Of a DNA stretch of 64,000 bases, positions 51,310 through 60,355 are shown piece by piece (position 1 is the first letter of the stretch; each line of letters opens with the position of its first letter). The DNA is from DATEPR01 sp036491115 (lineage in GTDB: Bacteria > Actinomycetota > Actinomycetes > Mycobacteriales > Pseudonocardiaceae). The notes beneath the pieces were generated by a model. That model was not told the origin of the DNA and made no database searches. It saw only the letters and a list, made by a program, of their open reading frames with translations. The position numbers and the translations under genes were made by a program. The stretch spans positions 145,971 to 209,970 of the forward strand of contig DASXCQ010000097.1 of NCBI GenBank assembly GCA_036491115.1. The letters are read 5' to 3'.

Positions 51310-52029
51310 TCAGTCCTCCAACAGGTGGGCGAAGACCAGGAATCCGGTGGCCAGGAAGACCGCGTCGAATGCGACCAACAGGCCCAACCAGCCACCGACC
51401 TGCGCCGTACTGCCGGTGCTGAGCAGGGTGGTGGCCTGGATCGCGGCGATCAGTACGGGGCTGACCAACGGCAGCACGAGCAGCGGCAACGCGGCCTGCC
51501 GACTCCGGGCGGCCACCGAGAGCAGCCCGAGTAGCGAGCCCAGCGCGGCCAGCCCGACCGTGCCCAGCAGCATGGTCAACGCCAGCAGGCCGGGCCGGGG
51601 GCCGATGGGCAGGCCGAACAGCAACACCACGAGCGCGGTGGTCGCGGCGAACAACACCAGGAGTTGCACCGCCGCGGCGAGTGCTTTCCCCAGGTATATG
51701 GCGCCTTTGTCCACCGGAGCGAGCAACAGTCCTTCCAGGGCGCCGCCGTCCGCTTCGGCCTGGTAGGAGCGGTGGAACAGTTCCATGGCGGCGAAGAGCG
51801 CGGCCAGCCAGAGCAGGCCGGGCGCCGTCTGCACCAGCAATGTGCGCCCCGGCCCGAGCGAGAACCCGAACGCGAGCAGCATCGTGGCCGCGAACGGGAG
51901 GACCGACACCAATGCGTAACGGCCGCGCAGCTCGATCCGCAGGTCCTTGGCCGCGATCGCCCAGGCGGCCGAGGCTATCCGCAGCGACTGCCTGTCCTCG
52001 ATGTCCGCTTCGATGTCCATTGTGGTCAT
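51310..52029 (-). CDS. ccmB: Heme exporter permease CcmB
   Basis: 239 residues, six helices. LVSVLPFAATMLLAFGFSLGPG and ALEGLLLAPVDKGAIYLGKALAAAVQLLVLF match the CcmB family signature (G-LL-aPvd--a-y--K-). It forms the ABC heme/CcmE-release complex with CcmA. The ATG overlaps the ccmA stop by 4 bp. The diheme cytochrome gene follows after a palindrome-containing gap. Confidence 0.9.
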   Translation of the reverse strand: MTTMDIEADIEDRQSLRIASAAWAIAAKDLRIELRGRYALVSVLPFAATMLLAFGFSLGPGRTLLVQTAPGLLWLAALFAAMELFHRSYQAEADGGALEGLLLAPVDKGAIYLGKALAAAVQLLVLFAATTALVVLLFGLPIGPRPGLLALTMLLGTVGLAALGSLLGLLSVAARSRQAALPLLVLPLVSPVLIAAIQATTLLSTGSTAQVGGWLGLLVAFDAVFLATGFLVFAHLLED

Positions 52030-52751
52030 CGGGCCGCCCTCCGATCGGTCTGTCCGGTGCGGGTGTCTCCGGTGATCTGGCCGCCGTCGATGGTCACCGT
52101 CCGGTCGATCAGCGCCGCAGGCGGCGGTTCGTGGCTGGCCAGCAGGATCGTGCGGCCCCGGTCGCGGGCGCCGGCCAGCAGGTCGTCCACGACCACCCTG
52201 GCGTCCACGTCGAGTCCGGCGTAGGGCTCGTCGAGCAGCAGCAGGTCGGGGTCGCGCAGGCGGCAGCGGGCCAGCGCCAGTCGCTGGCGCATGCCCTGGG
52301 AGAACCCGCCGGTGCGCACGTCGGCCACCTCCTGCATGCCGACGCCGTCCAGGGCGGCGGGGATGCCTACCGGATCCAGGCCGTGGAGGGAGCAGGTGAA
52401 CCGGAGGTTCTCCGCGGCGGTGAGGTCCTCGTAGAGCCGGAAGTGGTGGCCGAGCAGGTCGGTGCGGGCCCGGATCCTGGCCCGGCCCCGGACCAGGTCG
52501 CTGCCCAGCACGGTGCCCGAGCCGAACGTGGGCGACAGCGCGGTGGCGATCACCCGCAGCAGCGTCGACTTGCCCGAGCCGTTGGGCCCGCACAGCCAGA
52601 CCGTTTCGCCCCGCTCGACGTCCAGCGTCGCCCGGACCAGGCCGGGCAGGGCCCCGAACAGGCGGGTCACCCCACGGAGTGCCACCGCTGTGGCGGTCGT
52701 CGTACCCGACACCGGACGAGCCGTCCGGACCGTGCGCTCCCGCAGGCCCAT
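52026..52751 (-). CDS. ccmA: Heme exporter ATPase CcmA
   Basis: 241 residues from ATG 52751, with AAGGGGGTG upstream. ABC ATPase: Walker A GPNGSGKST, signature FSQGMRQRLALARCRLRD (SQGMRQR variant typical of CcmA), Walker B LLLLDEPYAGLD, H-loop LLASHE. It powers release of heme-CcmE. First gene of the leftward ccm series, divergent from ccdA. Confidence 0.92.
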   Translation of the reverse strand: MGLRERTVRTARPVSGTTTATAVALRGVTRLFGALPGLVRATLDVERGETVWLCGPNGSGKSTLLRVIATALSPTFGSGTVLGSDLVRGRARIRARTDLLGHHFRLYEDLTAAENLRFTCSLHGLDPVGIPAALDGVGMQEVADVRTGGFSQGMRQRLALARCRLRDPDLLLLDEPYAGLDVDARVVVDDLLAGARDRGRTILLASHEPPPAALIDRTVTIDGGQITGDTRTGQTDRRAAR

Positions 52752-52925
52752 GGCACCCCCTTGACGGAGTATCACCAACTATCATTGGCGTTACAGAACG
52801 GTATTCCTACTGACACCGCCGGTCAACGCCCCATCTTCGGGCGCTCGGTGCGGCCGGCAGGGGTTCCACTGGTCCTGTCTAAGGTGCATAGTCTTTAGCC
52901 ATAGATGTGTCCAGAGGAGGCCGGG

Positions 52926-53678
52926 GTGGCGGGCGGGATCAGCTATGCGATCGCGTTCGGCGGCGGGGTCGTGTCGTTCCTGTCGCCCTGCGTGCTGCCG
53001 CTGGTGCCGGTGTACCTGTCCATCACCACCGGCATCGGGGTGACCGAGTTGTCCGACGGTGGGCGATCCACGGTGCGCGCGGTGACCCGCGGAACGGGTC
53101 TCTTCGTTGCCGGGTTCTCGCTCGTGTTCATCGCGCTCGGGCTCTCGGTGACGGTGCTGGGCGCGACGCTGCTGCGCAACCAGGTGGCGATTACCCGGAT
53201 ATCCGGCGTGATCGTCATCGCGATGGCGGCGTTCCTCCTCGCCGGCACGGTGCTGCACCGGAGCTGGCTGGTCCGGGAGGCCCGGTTGCACCCGAGGCTG
53301 TCCCGGTACGGCCCGTGGGCGGCGCCGGTGGCCGGTGCCGCGTTCGCGTTCGGGTGGACGCCGTGCATCGGTCCGGTGCTCGGCTCGGTGCTGGCGATCG
53401 CGGCGACCGAGAACGGAATCGCGCGAGGCGGCCTGCTGCTGGCGGTGTACTCGGCCGGACTGGCGGTGCCGTTCCTGGTCACCGGGTTGGCGTTCCACCG
53501 GGTGGTGGGAGCGCTGGCGTGGACGAAACGGCACTCGGTGGCGATCGTGTCCTGCTCCGCGGTGCTGCTGTGCGCGTTCGGTGTGCTGTTGGCGTTCAAC
53601 CAACTGACCTGGCTGACCCTGCAACTCCAGACCGCCGCCCGAGGAGTCGGCCTGGGCTGGCTGGTCACGTTGGGCTGA
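52926..53678 (+). CDS. ccdA: Thiol-disulfide transporter CcdA
   Basis: 250 residues from GTG 52926, with AGAGGAGG 5 bp upstream. Six helices; the redox Cys pair is FLSPCVLPLVP (Cys22) and GWTPCIGPVLG (Cys147), the CcdA/DsbD-beta hallmark. It passes electrons from cytoplasmic thioredoxin to CcmG/CcmH. Divergent from ccmA across a 174-bp gap, completing the thiol-reduction branch. Its 3' end overlaps the MFS remnant by 14 bp. Confidence 0.93.
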   Translation: MAGGISYAIAFGGGVVSFLSPCVLPLVPVYLSITTGIGVTELSDGGRSTVRAVTRGTGLFVAGFSLVFIALGLSVTVLGATLLRNQVAITRISGVIVIAMAAFLLAGTVLHRSWLVREARLHPRLSRYGPWAAPVAGAAFAFGWTPCIGPVLGSVLAIAATENGIARGGLLLAVYSAGLAVPFLVTGLAFHRVVGALAWTKRHSVAIVSCSAVLLCAFGVLLAFNQLTWLTLQLQTAARGVGLGWLVTLG

Positions 53679-54614
53679 GCGCGAGTACGACGGCGGCGAG
53701 CACCACCGTGGCCACGCCGAGCAGGATCGACGTCATGGTGGACAGCCCGCCGACGGTGAGGGAGCCGATGGTGAACCCGGACGCCTGGGCGACGACCGCG
53801 TAGGAGAAACCCTCCGACTGCCGGCCGGCGGGCAGAAACCGTTGCAGTTGCGTGGATGCGACGGTGCCCAGAGGTGCCGTCGCCAGGCCGATCAGGGCGG
53901 TGCCGACGAGCAGGCCGGGCCAACTCCTGGTAGCCGCCACGATCAGCGCCCCGGCGACGAACATGCCGAGCAGGCAGACGGCCTGCACCCGCCGGGACGA
54001 CCGGCGCGATCGCCGTCGCCGCGCCGAGCCGGTGCACGAGCGGTACCGGGGCCACCTCGATCGTGGACAGCAGGTGCCCGATCGCGTAGACGGTCGCCAA
54101 CCACCCGACCACCGGACGGAACCGCAGGCGGGTGGCGGCCATCGGTGCCGATGCCGATGCCGACTCCGGACGCGGGACCGCGAGCGCGGGCACGAAGACC
54201 AGCGACAGCAGGCTGGCCAGCGCCATCACCACCACCGGCAGGACGGGCGCGACCAGCGAGGCCGTGCTGGCCACCACCGACCAGACCGGGCAGCAGGACC
54301 AACGCGACCACGACCGGTTCGGGCGCACCCAGCGCGGCGGCAAGAGCCAACCCGGCCAGACCGGTCGACGCGCCGGCCAGTGCCAGCCGCACGCCACGGG
54401 CCGGGCAGATCCGGTCCAGCACCCGCCCACAGGGCACCGCCCCGGCCAACTCGGCCGCGCTGAACACCGCCATCATCACGCCGCCCAACCGGTACGACCC
54501 GGTCGTGGCGGTGGCCAGCGGCGCCATCGCGGCGGGCAGCCGGGCGAGCTGCGCGCCCGCCGACCAACGCAGGTACGCGCCTGCGCGCAGTGATTCCGTG
54601 ACGGGAGCGGCCAC
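53665..54614 (-). pseudogene. MFS transporter with two frameshifts
   Basis: The protein reads from GTG 54614 (VAAPVTESLRAGAYLRWSAG) through VVVALVLLPGLVGG. Near 54272 the frame must change before VASTASLVAPVLPVVVMALA. Near 53990 it changes again before VQAVCLLGMFVAGALIV, ending LSPT at 53665. Helices are otherwise well kept, with no internal stop in the correct frame. Either a recent pseudogene or indels in G/C-rich runs. Confidence 0.78.
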
Positions 54615-54684
54615 GCAGCAACCGTGCCCTGACCCGATCGGCTGGCACACTGATTCGGAGATACCCGAATCCAAGGGGTGGCCC

Positions 54685-54932
54685 GTGATCGAACTGGTGC
54701 TGGGCTCGATCGGCGTGCAACGGCTGCGGTTCGCGATCTCACCGCTGGAGGAGGCCATGGGCGCGATCGAGGTGATCCTGGGCCACCGCACCCATCCGCC
54801 GCACCTGCCGTGGCTGCGGTGCGCGGCCACCCGGGCGCAGGAGCTGCCACTGGCCGAGCTGTTCCGGGTGTTCGGCGCGAAGTCGTACCGACCACCGCGG
54901 CCATTCGCGAATTCGTGCTGGCCGCGCTCTGA
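54685..54932 (+). pseudogene. Remnant of DUF5937-type winged-helix regulator
   Basis: From GTG 54685 the N-terminal part of an actinobacterial regulator is readable: IELVLGSIGVQRLRFAISPL, then HPPHLPWLR and FRVFGAKSYRP. After a frame change near 54892 it ends TTAAIREFVLAAL, with a stop at 54932. Full members have about 330 residues with a C-terminal helix-turn-helix, which is missing. A remnant or false-start fragment next to the broken MFS gene. Confidence 0.55.
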
Positions 54933-55004
54933 CATCGTCGCGCATGTGTCCAACCCTGGGATCGCAGCTGGTGCGACCGTACCGCCGCCCTCCTGACAAC
55001 GCTC

Positions 55005-56438
55005 TCAGCCCGTGGTCTCCAGTTCGGCGTCCTCCTCCTGCGCGATGCGGATCTCCGCCGCCAGATCGATGGAGCGGCTGAACAGCCAGTACAGGCCGCC
55101 GGCGACCGCGAGGCCGACGAAGAACGAGATGTCCGCGCCGCCCAGTGCCTTCGCCGCCGGACCCTCGAACAGCGTGCCCACGCTGAAGAACGGGACCATC
55201 CCGCCGAAGCCGATCAGGTAGGCGAGGATGCCCCGCCAGCCCCACCGGCCGTAGATGCCGTGCGGATTGAAGATCTCGCGGATGGCGTAGTGGCCTCGGC
55301 GCACGATGTAGAAGTCGACCAGGTTCACCGCCGTCCACGGGACGAACAGGTAGAGGATCAGCAGCAGGAAGCTGTTGAAGTTGGTCAGGAAGTCCGAACT
55401 CGCGGCCAGCGCGCCGATCAGCGACAGCACGGCCGTGATCCCGACGGTGACCGCCCGCACCGTCACGGTCGGCTTCAGCTTCTTGATCGAGTCGATGCCG
55501 CAGATCAGCGTCAGTGAACCGCCGTACATGTTCAACGCGGTCACCGACACCAGACCCAGCGCTGCGAACACCAGCACGACCTTGCCGTAGCCGCCGAAGA
55601 CGTGGTCGCCGATCTGCTCGATCTCGGCGATGCCCGTCCCGTCGAACTTCTTGCCCGCCCACGCCGCCAGCACCGCGCCGACGATCATCATCCAGGCGCC
55701 GCCGACCGCCGAACCCCAGTACGTCCAGAAGAACGTCTTGCGCACCGGCACGTCGGCCGGCATGTACCGGGAGTAGTCGGACACGTAGATCGCCCAACTG
55801 ATCTGGTAGCCCGCGCACACGCCGAACTGGCCCAGGAACGGGGTCAGCTGGAACGTGCCGACGTCGAACGTGCCGGCCGGGTAGTGCACCAGGAACAGGG
55901 CGACGGTGAAGATCCCGAAGATGAGGATCATCGCGTACGTCAGCCACCGCTCCGCCCGGTGGATCAGGTCGTACCCGATCAGCGCCACCCCGAACGCCAC
56001 CACGGTGACGAGCACGAGCCACAGCTTGGTCCCGCCGTGCACGGTGGTGTCCATCGCCTCGCCGCCGAGGACCGTGTTGAAGACGTTGAACCCGGCGTAC
56101 TGGATGTACGCGAACAGCCACACCAGCAGCGCTCCGACGTAGCCGAACTGCGGCCGCGACTGGATCATCTGCGGCAGCCCCAACTGCGGCCCCTGCGCCG
56201 AGTGGAACGCCATGAACAGCGTCCCGACGAGCACGCCGACCACGATCGACACCACCGACCAGAACAGCGAGGCACCCGCGCTGATGCTGATCAGGCCCAC
56301 GGCGAGTGTCGCCAGCTGGGCGTTCGACATGAACCACAGCGGACCGAGGTGCCACACCTTGCCATGCCGTTCGGACAGCGGGACATAGTCGATCGACCGG
56401 GCCTCGAGGCCGTCGATCTTCGGTGACGTCGTTGTCAT
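55005..56438 (-). CDS. NCS1-family purine/cytosine/allantoin-type permease
   Basis: 477 residues, twelve helices. The N-terminus KIDGLEARSIDYVPLSERHG is the NCS1 leader, and GPLWFMSNAQLATLAVG the helix-1 signature. FNVFNTVLGGEA and YSRYMPADVPVRKTFFWTY mark the substrate and sodium-site region. It should import a nucleobase, allantoin or thiamine-like compound. No catabolic genes adjoin it, so the substrate is open. Confidence 0.9.
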   Translation of the reverse strand: MTTTSPKIDGLEARSIDYVPLSERHGKVWHLGPLWFMSNAQLATLAVGLISISAGASLFWSVVSIVVGVLVGTLFMAFHSAQGPQLGLPQMIQSRPQFGYVGALLVWLFAYIQYAGFNVFNTVLGGEAMDTTVHGGTKLWLVLVTVVAFGVALIGYDLIHRAERWLTYAMILIFGIFTVALFLVHYPAGTFDVGTFQLTPFLGQFGVCAGYQISWAIYVSDYSRYMPADVPVRKTFFWTYWGSAVGGAWMMIVGAVLAAWAGKKFDGTGIAEIEQIGDHVFGGYGKVVLVFAALGLVSVTALNMYGGSLTLICGIDSIKKLKPTVTVRAVTVGITAVLSLIGALAASSDFLTNFNSFLLLILYLFVPWTAVNLVDFYIVRRGHYAIREIFNPHGIYGRWGWRGILAYLIGFGGMVPFFSVGTLFEGPAAKALGGADISFFVGLAVAGGLYWLFSRSIDLAAEIRIAQEEDAELETTG

Positions 56439-56579
56439 GCGCGACAGTGTGCGGTCAACTCCACGTGCCAGCCAAGACCTCGTGCACGATCGTTTGCTGA
56501 TCGACAGCCTGGCCGATCGTCTGCGGGCCAGGCGCGGGTACGCGATCATGTGCGTGGACGAACGCAGGGAGGCAGGGCC

Positions 56580-56912
56580 ATGGCGGGTGGCGTGTGGGGA
56601 ATGGTGCGCAACGCGGTGTCGGCGAGTCAGGTGTTCGCCGAGCCGGTGGAGCGTGACGGGACGACGTTGATCGGCGTCGCGCGGGTCTCCGGCGGTGGCG
56701 GCGGCGACCAGCTGGCCGACGGGTCGACCGACGGCGGTGTCGGCCTGATCGCCGCGCCGGTCGGCGCCTACGTGATCAAGGACGGCCAGGTCAGGTGGAT
56801 GCCGGCGGTGGACGTGAACCGGCTGATCGTCGTCCTGACCGTGATTCTCATCGTGATCCTGGTGCGCCGGGCGCGCAGGCGGCGCCGGAAGGCCGTCGCG
56901 CGGGAGCAGTGA
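56580..56912 (+). CDS. YtfJ/GerW-like protein
   Basis: 110 residues from ATG 56580, with GGGAGG upstream. The core AVSASQVFAEPVERDGTTLIGVARV and GGGGGDQLADGS (Gly-rich) plus VGLIAAPVGAYVIKDG match the GerW/YtfJ sporulation family. A C-terminal membrane helix (LIVVLTVILIVILVRR) is followed by a basic tail. In Bacillus the relative is linked to spores; the actinomycete role is not known. Confidence 0.82.
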   Translation: MAGGVWGMVRNAVSASQVFAEPVERDGTTLIGVARVSGGGGGDQLADGSTDGGVGLIAAPVGAYVIKDGQVRWMPAVDVNRLIVVLTVILIVILVRRARRRRRKAVAREQ

Positions 56913-56916
56913 GGCG

Positions 56917-58044
56917 TCACCCGGCGTGGTGGCCGGCGAACTGGGCGATCAGGTCGGCCAGGGCGTCGGGGCCGAAGCACAGGATCAGGTTCCTGGCCGA
57001 CTCGTCGGCGGCCCGCTCGGCGCGCGGGAACAGGTCGCGTTCGTAGGCGGCGAGCGCGGCCTCGGTGTCGTCGGGGTGGGCCAGCAGTGCCATGGCCAGT
57101 TGGGCTCCGTCGTGCATGGCGAGGTTGGCGCCCTCGCCGGCGAACGGCGACATCACGTGCGCCGCGTCGCCCAGCAGCGTCACGCCGGGCACCCGGTGCC
57201 AGCGGTGGCCGACCGGCAGGGCGTGGATCGGCCGGGGCACCAACGCGCCGTCGGCTTCGGCGACCACCGCCCGCAGCCGGGGATCCCAGTCGGCGAAGTG
57301 CGCCAGCACCGAGGATCTCGCGGCATCGTGGTCGGTGAAGTCGATGCCCGCCAACCACTCCGGGCCGACCCGCCGGGCGACGTAGGCGTGGACGGTGTCG
57401 TCGCCCTCCCTGTGGGTGATCACGCCCTGCTGGTCGGCGAACGCGAACATCAGTCCACGGCCGACCAGGTCCGCGGTGGCCCGGTAGCCGGCGGCGGACG
57501 GGCGCAGGTCGGCCTCGACGAAGCTGACGCCGGTGTAGGCGGGCACGTCCGTGGACACCAGCGAGCGCACCATGGACCAGGCACCGTCGGCACCGACGAC
57601 CACGTCCGCGGTGGCCGTGCCGCCGTCGGCGAAACCCAGTTCGTGCCGACCGTCGACCGCGTGCACCCCGGTGACCTTGGCGCCCCACCGGATCATGCCG
57701 TCGGGCAGTGAGTCCAGCAGGATGCGGCGTAGGTCCTGGCGTTGCACCTCGGGCCGGCCGCCGTGACCGTCGTCGGTCTCCTGGTAGCGCACGACACCGT
57801 GCTTGTCCATCACCCGCATGTCCTCGCCACCGGGATGGACGGCCGCCAGGAACCGGTCGTACCGGCCGGCCGCCCGCAGCGCCGCCTGGCCGGACTCCTC
57901 GTGGATGTCCAGCATGCCGCCCTGGTCGCGGGCGGTCGGCGAGGCGTCCAGTTCGTACACCGTCGCGTCGACACCGTGCGCGTGCAGCACACTCGCCAGC
58001 GTCAACCCGCCCAACCCGGCCCCGACCACCGCGATCGACGTCAC
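56917..58044 (-). CDS. FAD-dependent monooxygenase, TetX-like
   Basis: 375 residues from GTG 58044, with AGGGGG 5 bp upstream; a TTG start at 58083 would add 13 residues. GxGxxG in AVVGAGLGGLTLASVL, RDQGGMLDIHEESGQ, and the GD motif LLGDAAHVMSPFAGEGANLAM match the tetracycline-inactivating/aromatic hydroxylase subgroup. NADPH-dependent hydroxylation of a polyketide-like substrate is likely. Antibiotic inactivation is possible but cannot be asserted. Confidence 0.87.
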   Translation of the reverse strand: MTSIAVVGAGLGGLTLASVLHAHGVDATVYELDASPTARDQGGMLDIHEESGQAALRAAGRYDRFLAAVHPGGEDMRVMDKHGVVRYQETDDGHGGRPEVQRQDLRRILLDSLPDGMIRWGAKVTGVHAVDGRHELGFADGGTATADVVVGADGAWSMVRSLVSTDVPAYTGVSFVEADLRPSAAGYRATADLVGRGLMFAFADQQGVITHREGDDTVHAYVARRVGPEWLAGIDFTDHDAARSSVLAHFADWDPRLRAVVAEADGALVPRPIHALPVGHRWHRVPGVTLLGDAAHVMSPFAGEGANLAMHDGAQLAMALLAHPDDTEAALAAYERDLFPRAERAADESARNLILCFGPDALADLIAQFAGHHAG

Positions 58045-58119
58045 GCGAACCCCCTGACCTGCACCGACAGCGCTCGCCGTCAACCTAGGTCATCCCGCAT
58101 CGGTCCGCCGGGCGATAGG

Positions 58120-58287
58120 GTGCGCCTGAGTGTCGGGGTGCTGTTGCCGCTGTTGCGGTGGTTGACGACCGTGACCGACCCGGAGCACCGTGGCTTGGCC
58201 GTGCCCGGCAGCACCGCCAACGGCGTGTACCGGTCCAGGTCCGGCCAGAATCTGGACGACGCGATCGACGCCCGGTTCGAGGCTTGA
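58120..58287 (+). pseudogene. Short C-terminal remnant, possibly SDR-like
   Basis: GTG 58120 opens a 55-codon frame, RLSVGVLLPLLRWLTTVTDP to DDAIDARFEA, with a stop at 58287. Composition is protein-like and resembles the C-terminal tail of some short-chain dehydrogenases, but no Rossmann part is present. The stop falls inside the MerR promoter. Probably a remnant. Confidence 0.35.
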
Positions 58288-58314
58288 CCTTCGAGTCGAC
58301 TCCAAGGTTTACCG
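58284..58314 (+). promoter_or_regulatory. MerR-type operator/promoter
   Basis: A -35 TTGACC (58284-58289) and -10-like TTTACC (58308-58313) flank a near-perfect 22-bp dyad at 58287-58308 with half-sites ACCTT and AAGGT around GAGTCGACTC. The 18-19 bp spacer is the long spacing typical of MerR-controlled promoters. The start point would fall at or beside the GTG at 58322, implying a leaderless, self-regulated transcript. Confidence 0.8.
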
Positions 58315-58321
58315 TCGAGGT

Positions 58322-59014
58322 GTGGCGACCTACCGGATCTCCCAGTTGGCCGAACGGGTGGGTATCCCGTCGACGACGTTGCGCTTCTACGAGCAGGCCG
58401 GCCTGTTGCCGGCCCGGCGGTCGTCGGCCGGCTACCGGATGTACGACGACTCCGCGATCGGGCGGTTGCGCTTCGTCGTCGCCGGGAGGCGGCTCGGCCT
58501 GCCGTTGACCGAGATCCGGGACCTGCTGGCGGTGCGGGACGTCGGCATGTGTGCCGACGTGCGGGACCGGTTGCGGCCACTGCTGGTCGCCCACGTCGCC
58601 GAAGCCGAACGGCAGTCCGCCGAACTGGCCGCGTTCACCGACCTGCTGCGCCGGGCAGTGGTCGAGGTGGACGGATCGGACCGGTCCGGGCCGTGCGGGC
58701 CGAGTTGCCTGGAGATCCCGGACGAGCCCGCGATCGCCTGCTCGCTGACCAGTGAGGGCCAGGCCGAGCGCGGCGAACAGTGGCGGGCGTTGCTGGCCGA
58801 CGCGACAGGTCACACGCCGATCGAGAACGGTGTGTGCATCACACTGCCACCGAGAGTCGCCGGACAGGCGGCCGAACTCGCCGCGGCCGAACAGGAATGC
58901 TGCCCGTTCTTCGACTTCCGCCTGCGGTTGACCGCCGGTGAGCTGCACCTTGAGGTGCGTGCGCCCGCGGAGGCCGCGCCCCTGGTGGCGGAGCTGTTCG
59001 CTACCGCCGGGTAA
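58322..59014 (+). CDS. MerR family regulator, thiophilic-metal type with extra C-terminal domain
   Basis: 230 residues from GTG 58322. The N-terminal winged helix is YRISQLAERVGIPSTTLRFYEQAGLL. Cys77 (VGMCADV), Cys125 and Cys129 (GPCGPSC) correspond in place to the metal-binding cysteines of MerR/ZntR. After residue 135 there is an extra alpha/beta domain with Cys140, Cys172 and the Cys193-Cys194 pair (EQECCPFFDFRLRL). It could sense Hg, Pb, Cd or Zn, or an organometal. No efflux or reductase gene is next to it, so it may act on other promoters or only its own. Confidence 0.87.
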   Translation: MATYRISQLAERVGIPSTTLRFYEQAGLLPARRSSAGYRMYDDSAIGRLRFVVAGRRLGLPLTEIRDLLAVRDVGMCADVRDRLRPLLVAHVAEAERQSAELAAFTDLLRRAVVEVDGSDRSGPCGPSCLEIPDEPAIACSLTSEGQAERGEQWRALLADATGHTPIENGVCITLPPRVAGQAAELAAAEQECCPFFDFRLRLTAGELHLEVRAPAEAAPLVAELFATAG

Positions 59015-59118
59015 GCCGCCGTACGGCGTACCGCCAGTGGGGTCCTGTTTCGTGACAGCGCGGAAGTGGAACAACTACCTCGACAGTGCTGACCAACGTG
59101 GATCACCTGGAGGACGTC

Positions 59119-59739
59119 ATGTCGACGGGCCTGATCATCGTGATCGTCGTCGTAGTTGTGCTCGTCGTAGCCGCTCTCGTCGTGCTGCCGGGCCAGATGC
59201 GAAGTCGACGCCTGAAGAACCGGTTCGGCCCCGAGTACGACCGCGCCATGCACAACGCCGATGACCAGCGCGCCGCGGAACGGGCACTGGCCGAACGCGA
59301 GCAACGGCACTCGCGGTTCGAACTGCGGCAGCTCTCCGACAGCGACCGCACCCAGTACCTGCAGCGCTGGTCGACCATCCAGGAGCGCTTCGTGGACGCG
59401 CCCGCAGAGGCGGTGCGCGCGGCCGACGGCATGGTCACCGAGGTGATGGCCAAGATGGGCTATCCGACCGAGGACGGGTTCGACCAGCGCGCCGACGACC
59501 TTTCCGTGCGCTACGCCCACGATGTCGACAAGTACCGCGAAGCCCACGAGCTGGCCGCGGACACCGACGCCGCCGGCACCGACGGCCTGCGCCGCGCGCT
59601 GCTGAACTACCGCGAGCTGGTCGACTCGATGCTGGGCGCAGACCACGAGCCGGCCGCCACCCGCGACGGCGTCACCCAGGACGATGCGACGGCCGCGGCC
59701 GGGCCGCGCACCCAGAAGGGACCGATTTCCCATGACTGA
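59119..59739 (+). CDS. Single-pass membrane protein, tandem paralogue 1
   Basis: 206 residues from ATG 59119, with GGAGG upstream. An N-terminal helix (LIIVIVVVVVLVVAALVVL) is followed by charged helices. The conserved core is QYLQRWSTIQERFVDAPAEAVRAAD, then DDLSVRYAHDVDKYREAHE and LLNYRELVDSML. The same core recurs in the next gene. The family is seen in actinomycetes as unknown membrane proteins. Its stop overlaps the start of the next gene. Confidence 0.75.
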   Translation: MSTGLIIVIVVVVVLVVAALVVLPGQMRSRRLKNRFGPEYDRAMHNADDQRAAERALAEREQRHSRFELRQLSDSDRTQYLQRWSTIQERFVDAPAEAVRAADGMVTEVMAKMGYPTEDGFDQRADDLSVRYAHDVDKYREAHELAADTDAAGTDGLRRALLNYRELVDSMLGADHEPAATRDGVTQDDATAAAGPRTQKGPISHD

Positions 59740-60355
59740 CGCCAAGAACGCCGACACCGAGCAGCTCGAGGACGACAAGGGCTTCCACTTCGGCCGCGGG
59801 CTGGGCGACGACCAGAACGTCGAGGACGAGCGCCTGGCCAGAGGGGACGACCTCGACCCGGACACCGTTCGGGACAGGGACGATGCCGGAATGGACGGTC
59901 CGCACCATGGCCTGGCGGAACCGGACATGGCCGAGTCCGACCTGGCCGACGACCCCGTCGACCGCCAGGTCATCGACCGGGACACCACGGCGCCGGCCGG
60001 GCCCAGGCACGACGTGGTCGAGCCATCGGCACCCGAGATGCCCGCCGCCCCAACGGCTTCGGGCACCGGCACCCGGTCGGTGGACCTGATCGCGGCCGGT
60101 GACGTCGAGCAGTACCGCAACGACTGGCGGACCGTCCAGCACGGATTCGTGGACGACCCCGCGGCCGCCGTCCGGGACGCGGACGCGTTGGTCGGCAGGC
60201 TGTTCGACACCATCACCACCCGGATCAACGAGCAGCGCACCGCGCTGTCGGCCCACCGGTCCGACGACGCGGCCGAGCACACCGAGCAGTTGCGGCAGGC
60301 GTTGCGCGACTACCGCACCATGTTCGAGCAGCTCCTGCCCGCCCAGCGCCGGTGA
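59732..60355 (+). CDS. Soluble tandem paralogue 2
   Basis: 207 residues, ATG 59732 overlapping the previous stop by 8 bp. A long acidic, disordered-like N-terminus (about residues 1-115, rich in Asp/Glu/Pro) leads to the shared core QYRNDWRTVQHGFVDDPAAAV, then LFDTITTRINEQR and QALRDYRTMFEQLLP. No membrane span. The pair probably makes a heteromeric complex, paralogue 1 anchoring it. Its stop overlaps the lipoprotein gene start. Confidence 0.72.
   Translation: MTDAKNADTEQLEDDKGFHFGRGLGDDQNVEDERLARGDDLDPDTVRDRDDAGMDGPHHGLAEPDMAESDLADDPVDRQVIDRDTTAPAGPRHDVVEPSAPEMPAAPTASGTGTRSVDLIAAGDVEQYRNDWRTVQHGFVDDPAAAVRDADALVGRLFDTITTRINEQRTALSAHRSDDAAEHTEQLRQALRDYRTMFEQLLPAQRR

Noticed and set aside
55005..58083. 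Long plus-strand frames opposite the NCS1 permease and TetX-like genes
   Set aside because: Low-complexity Arg/Gln/His-rich products without any family signature; minus-strand genes explain the region.
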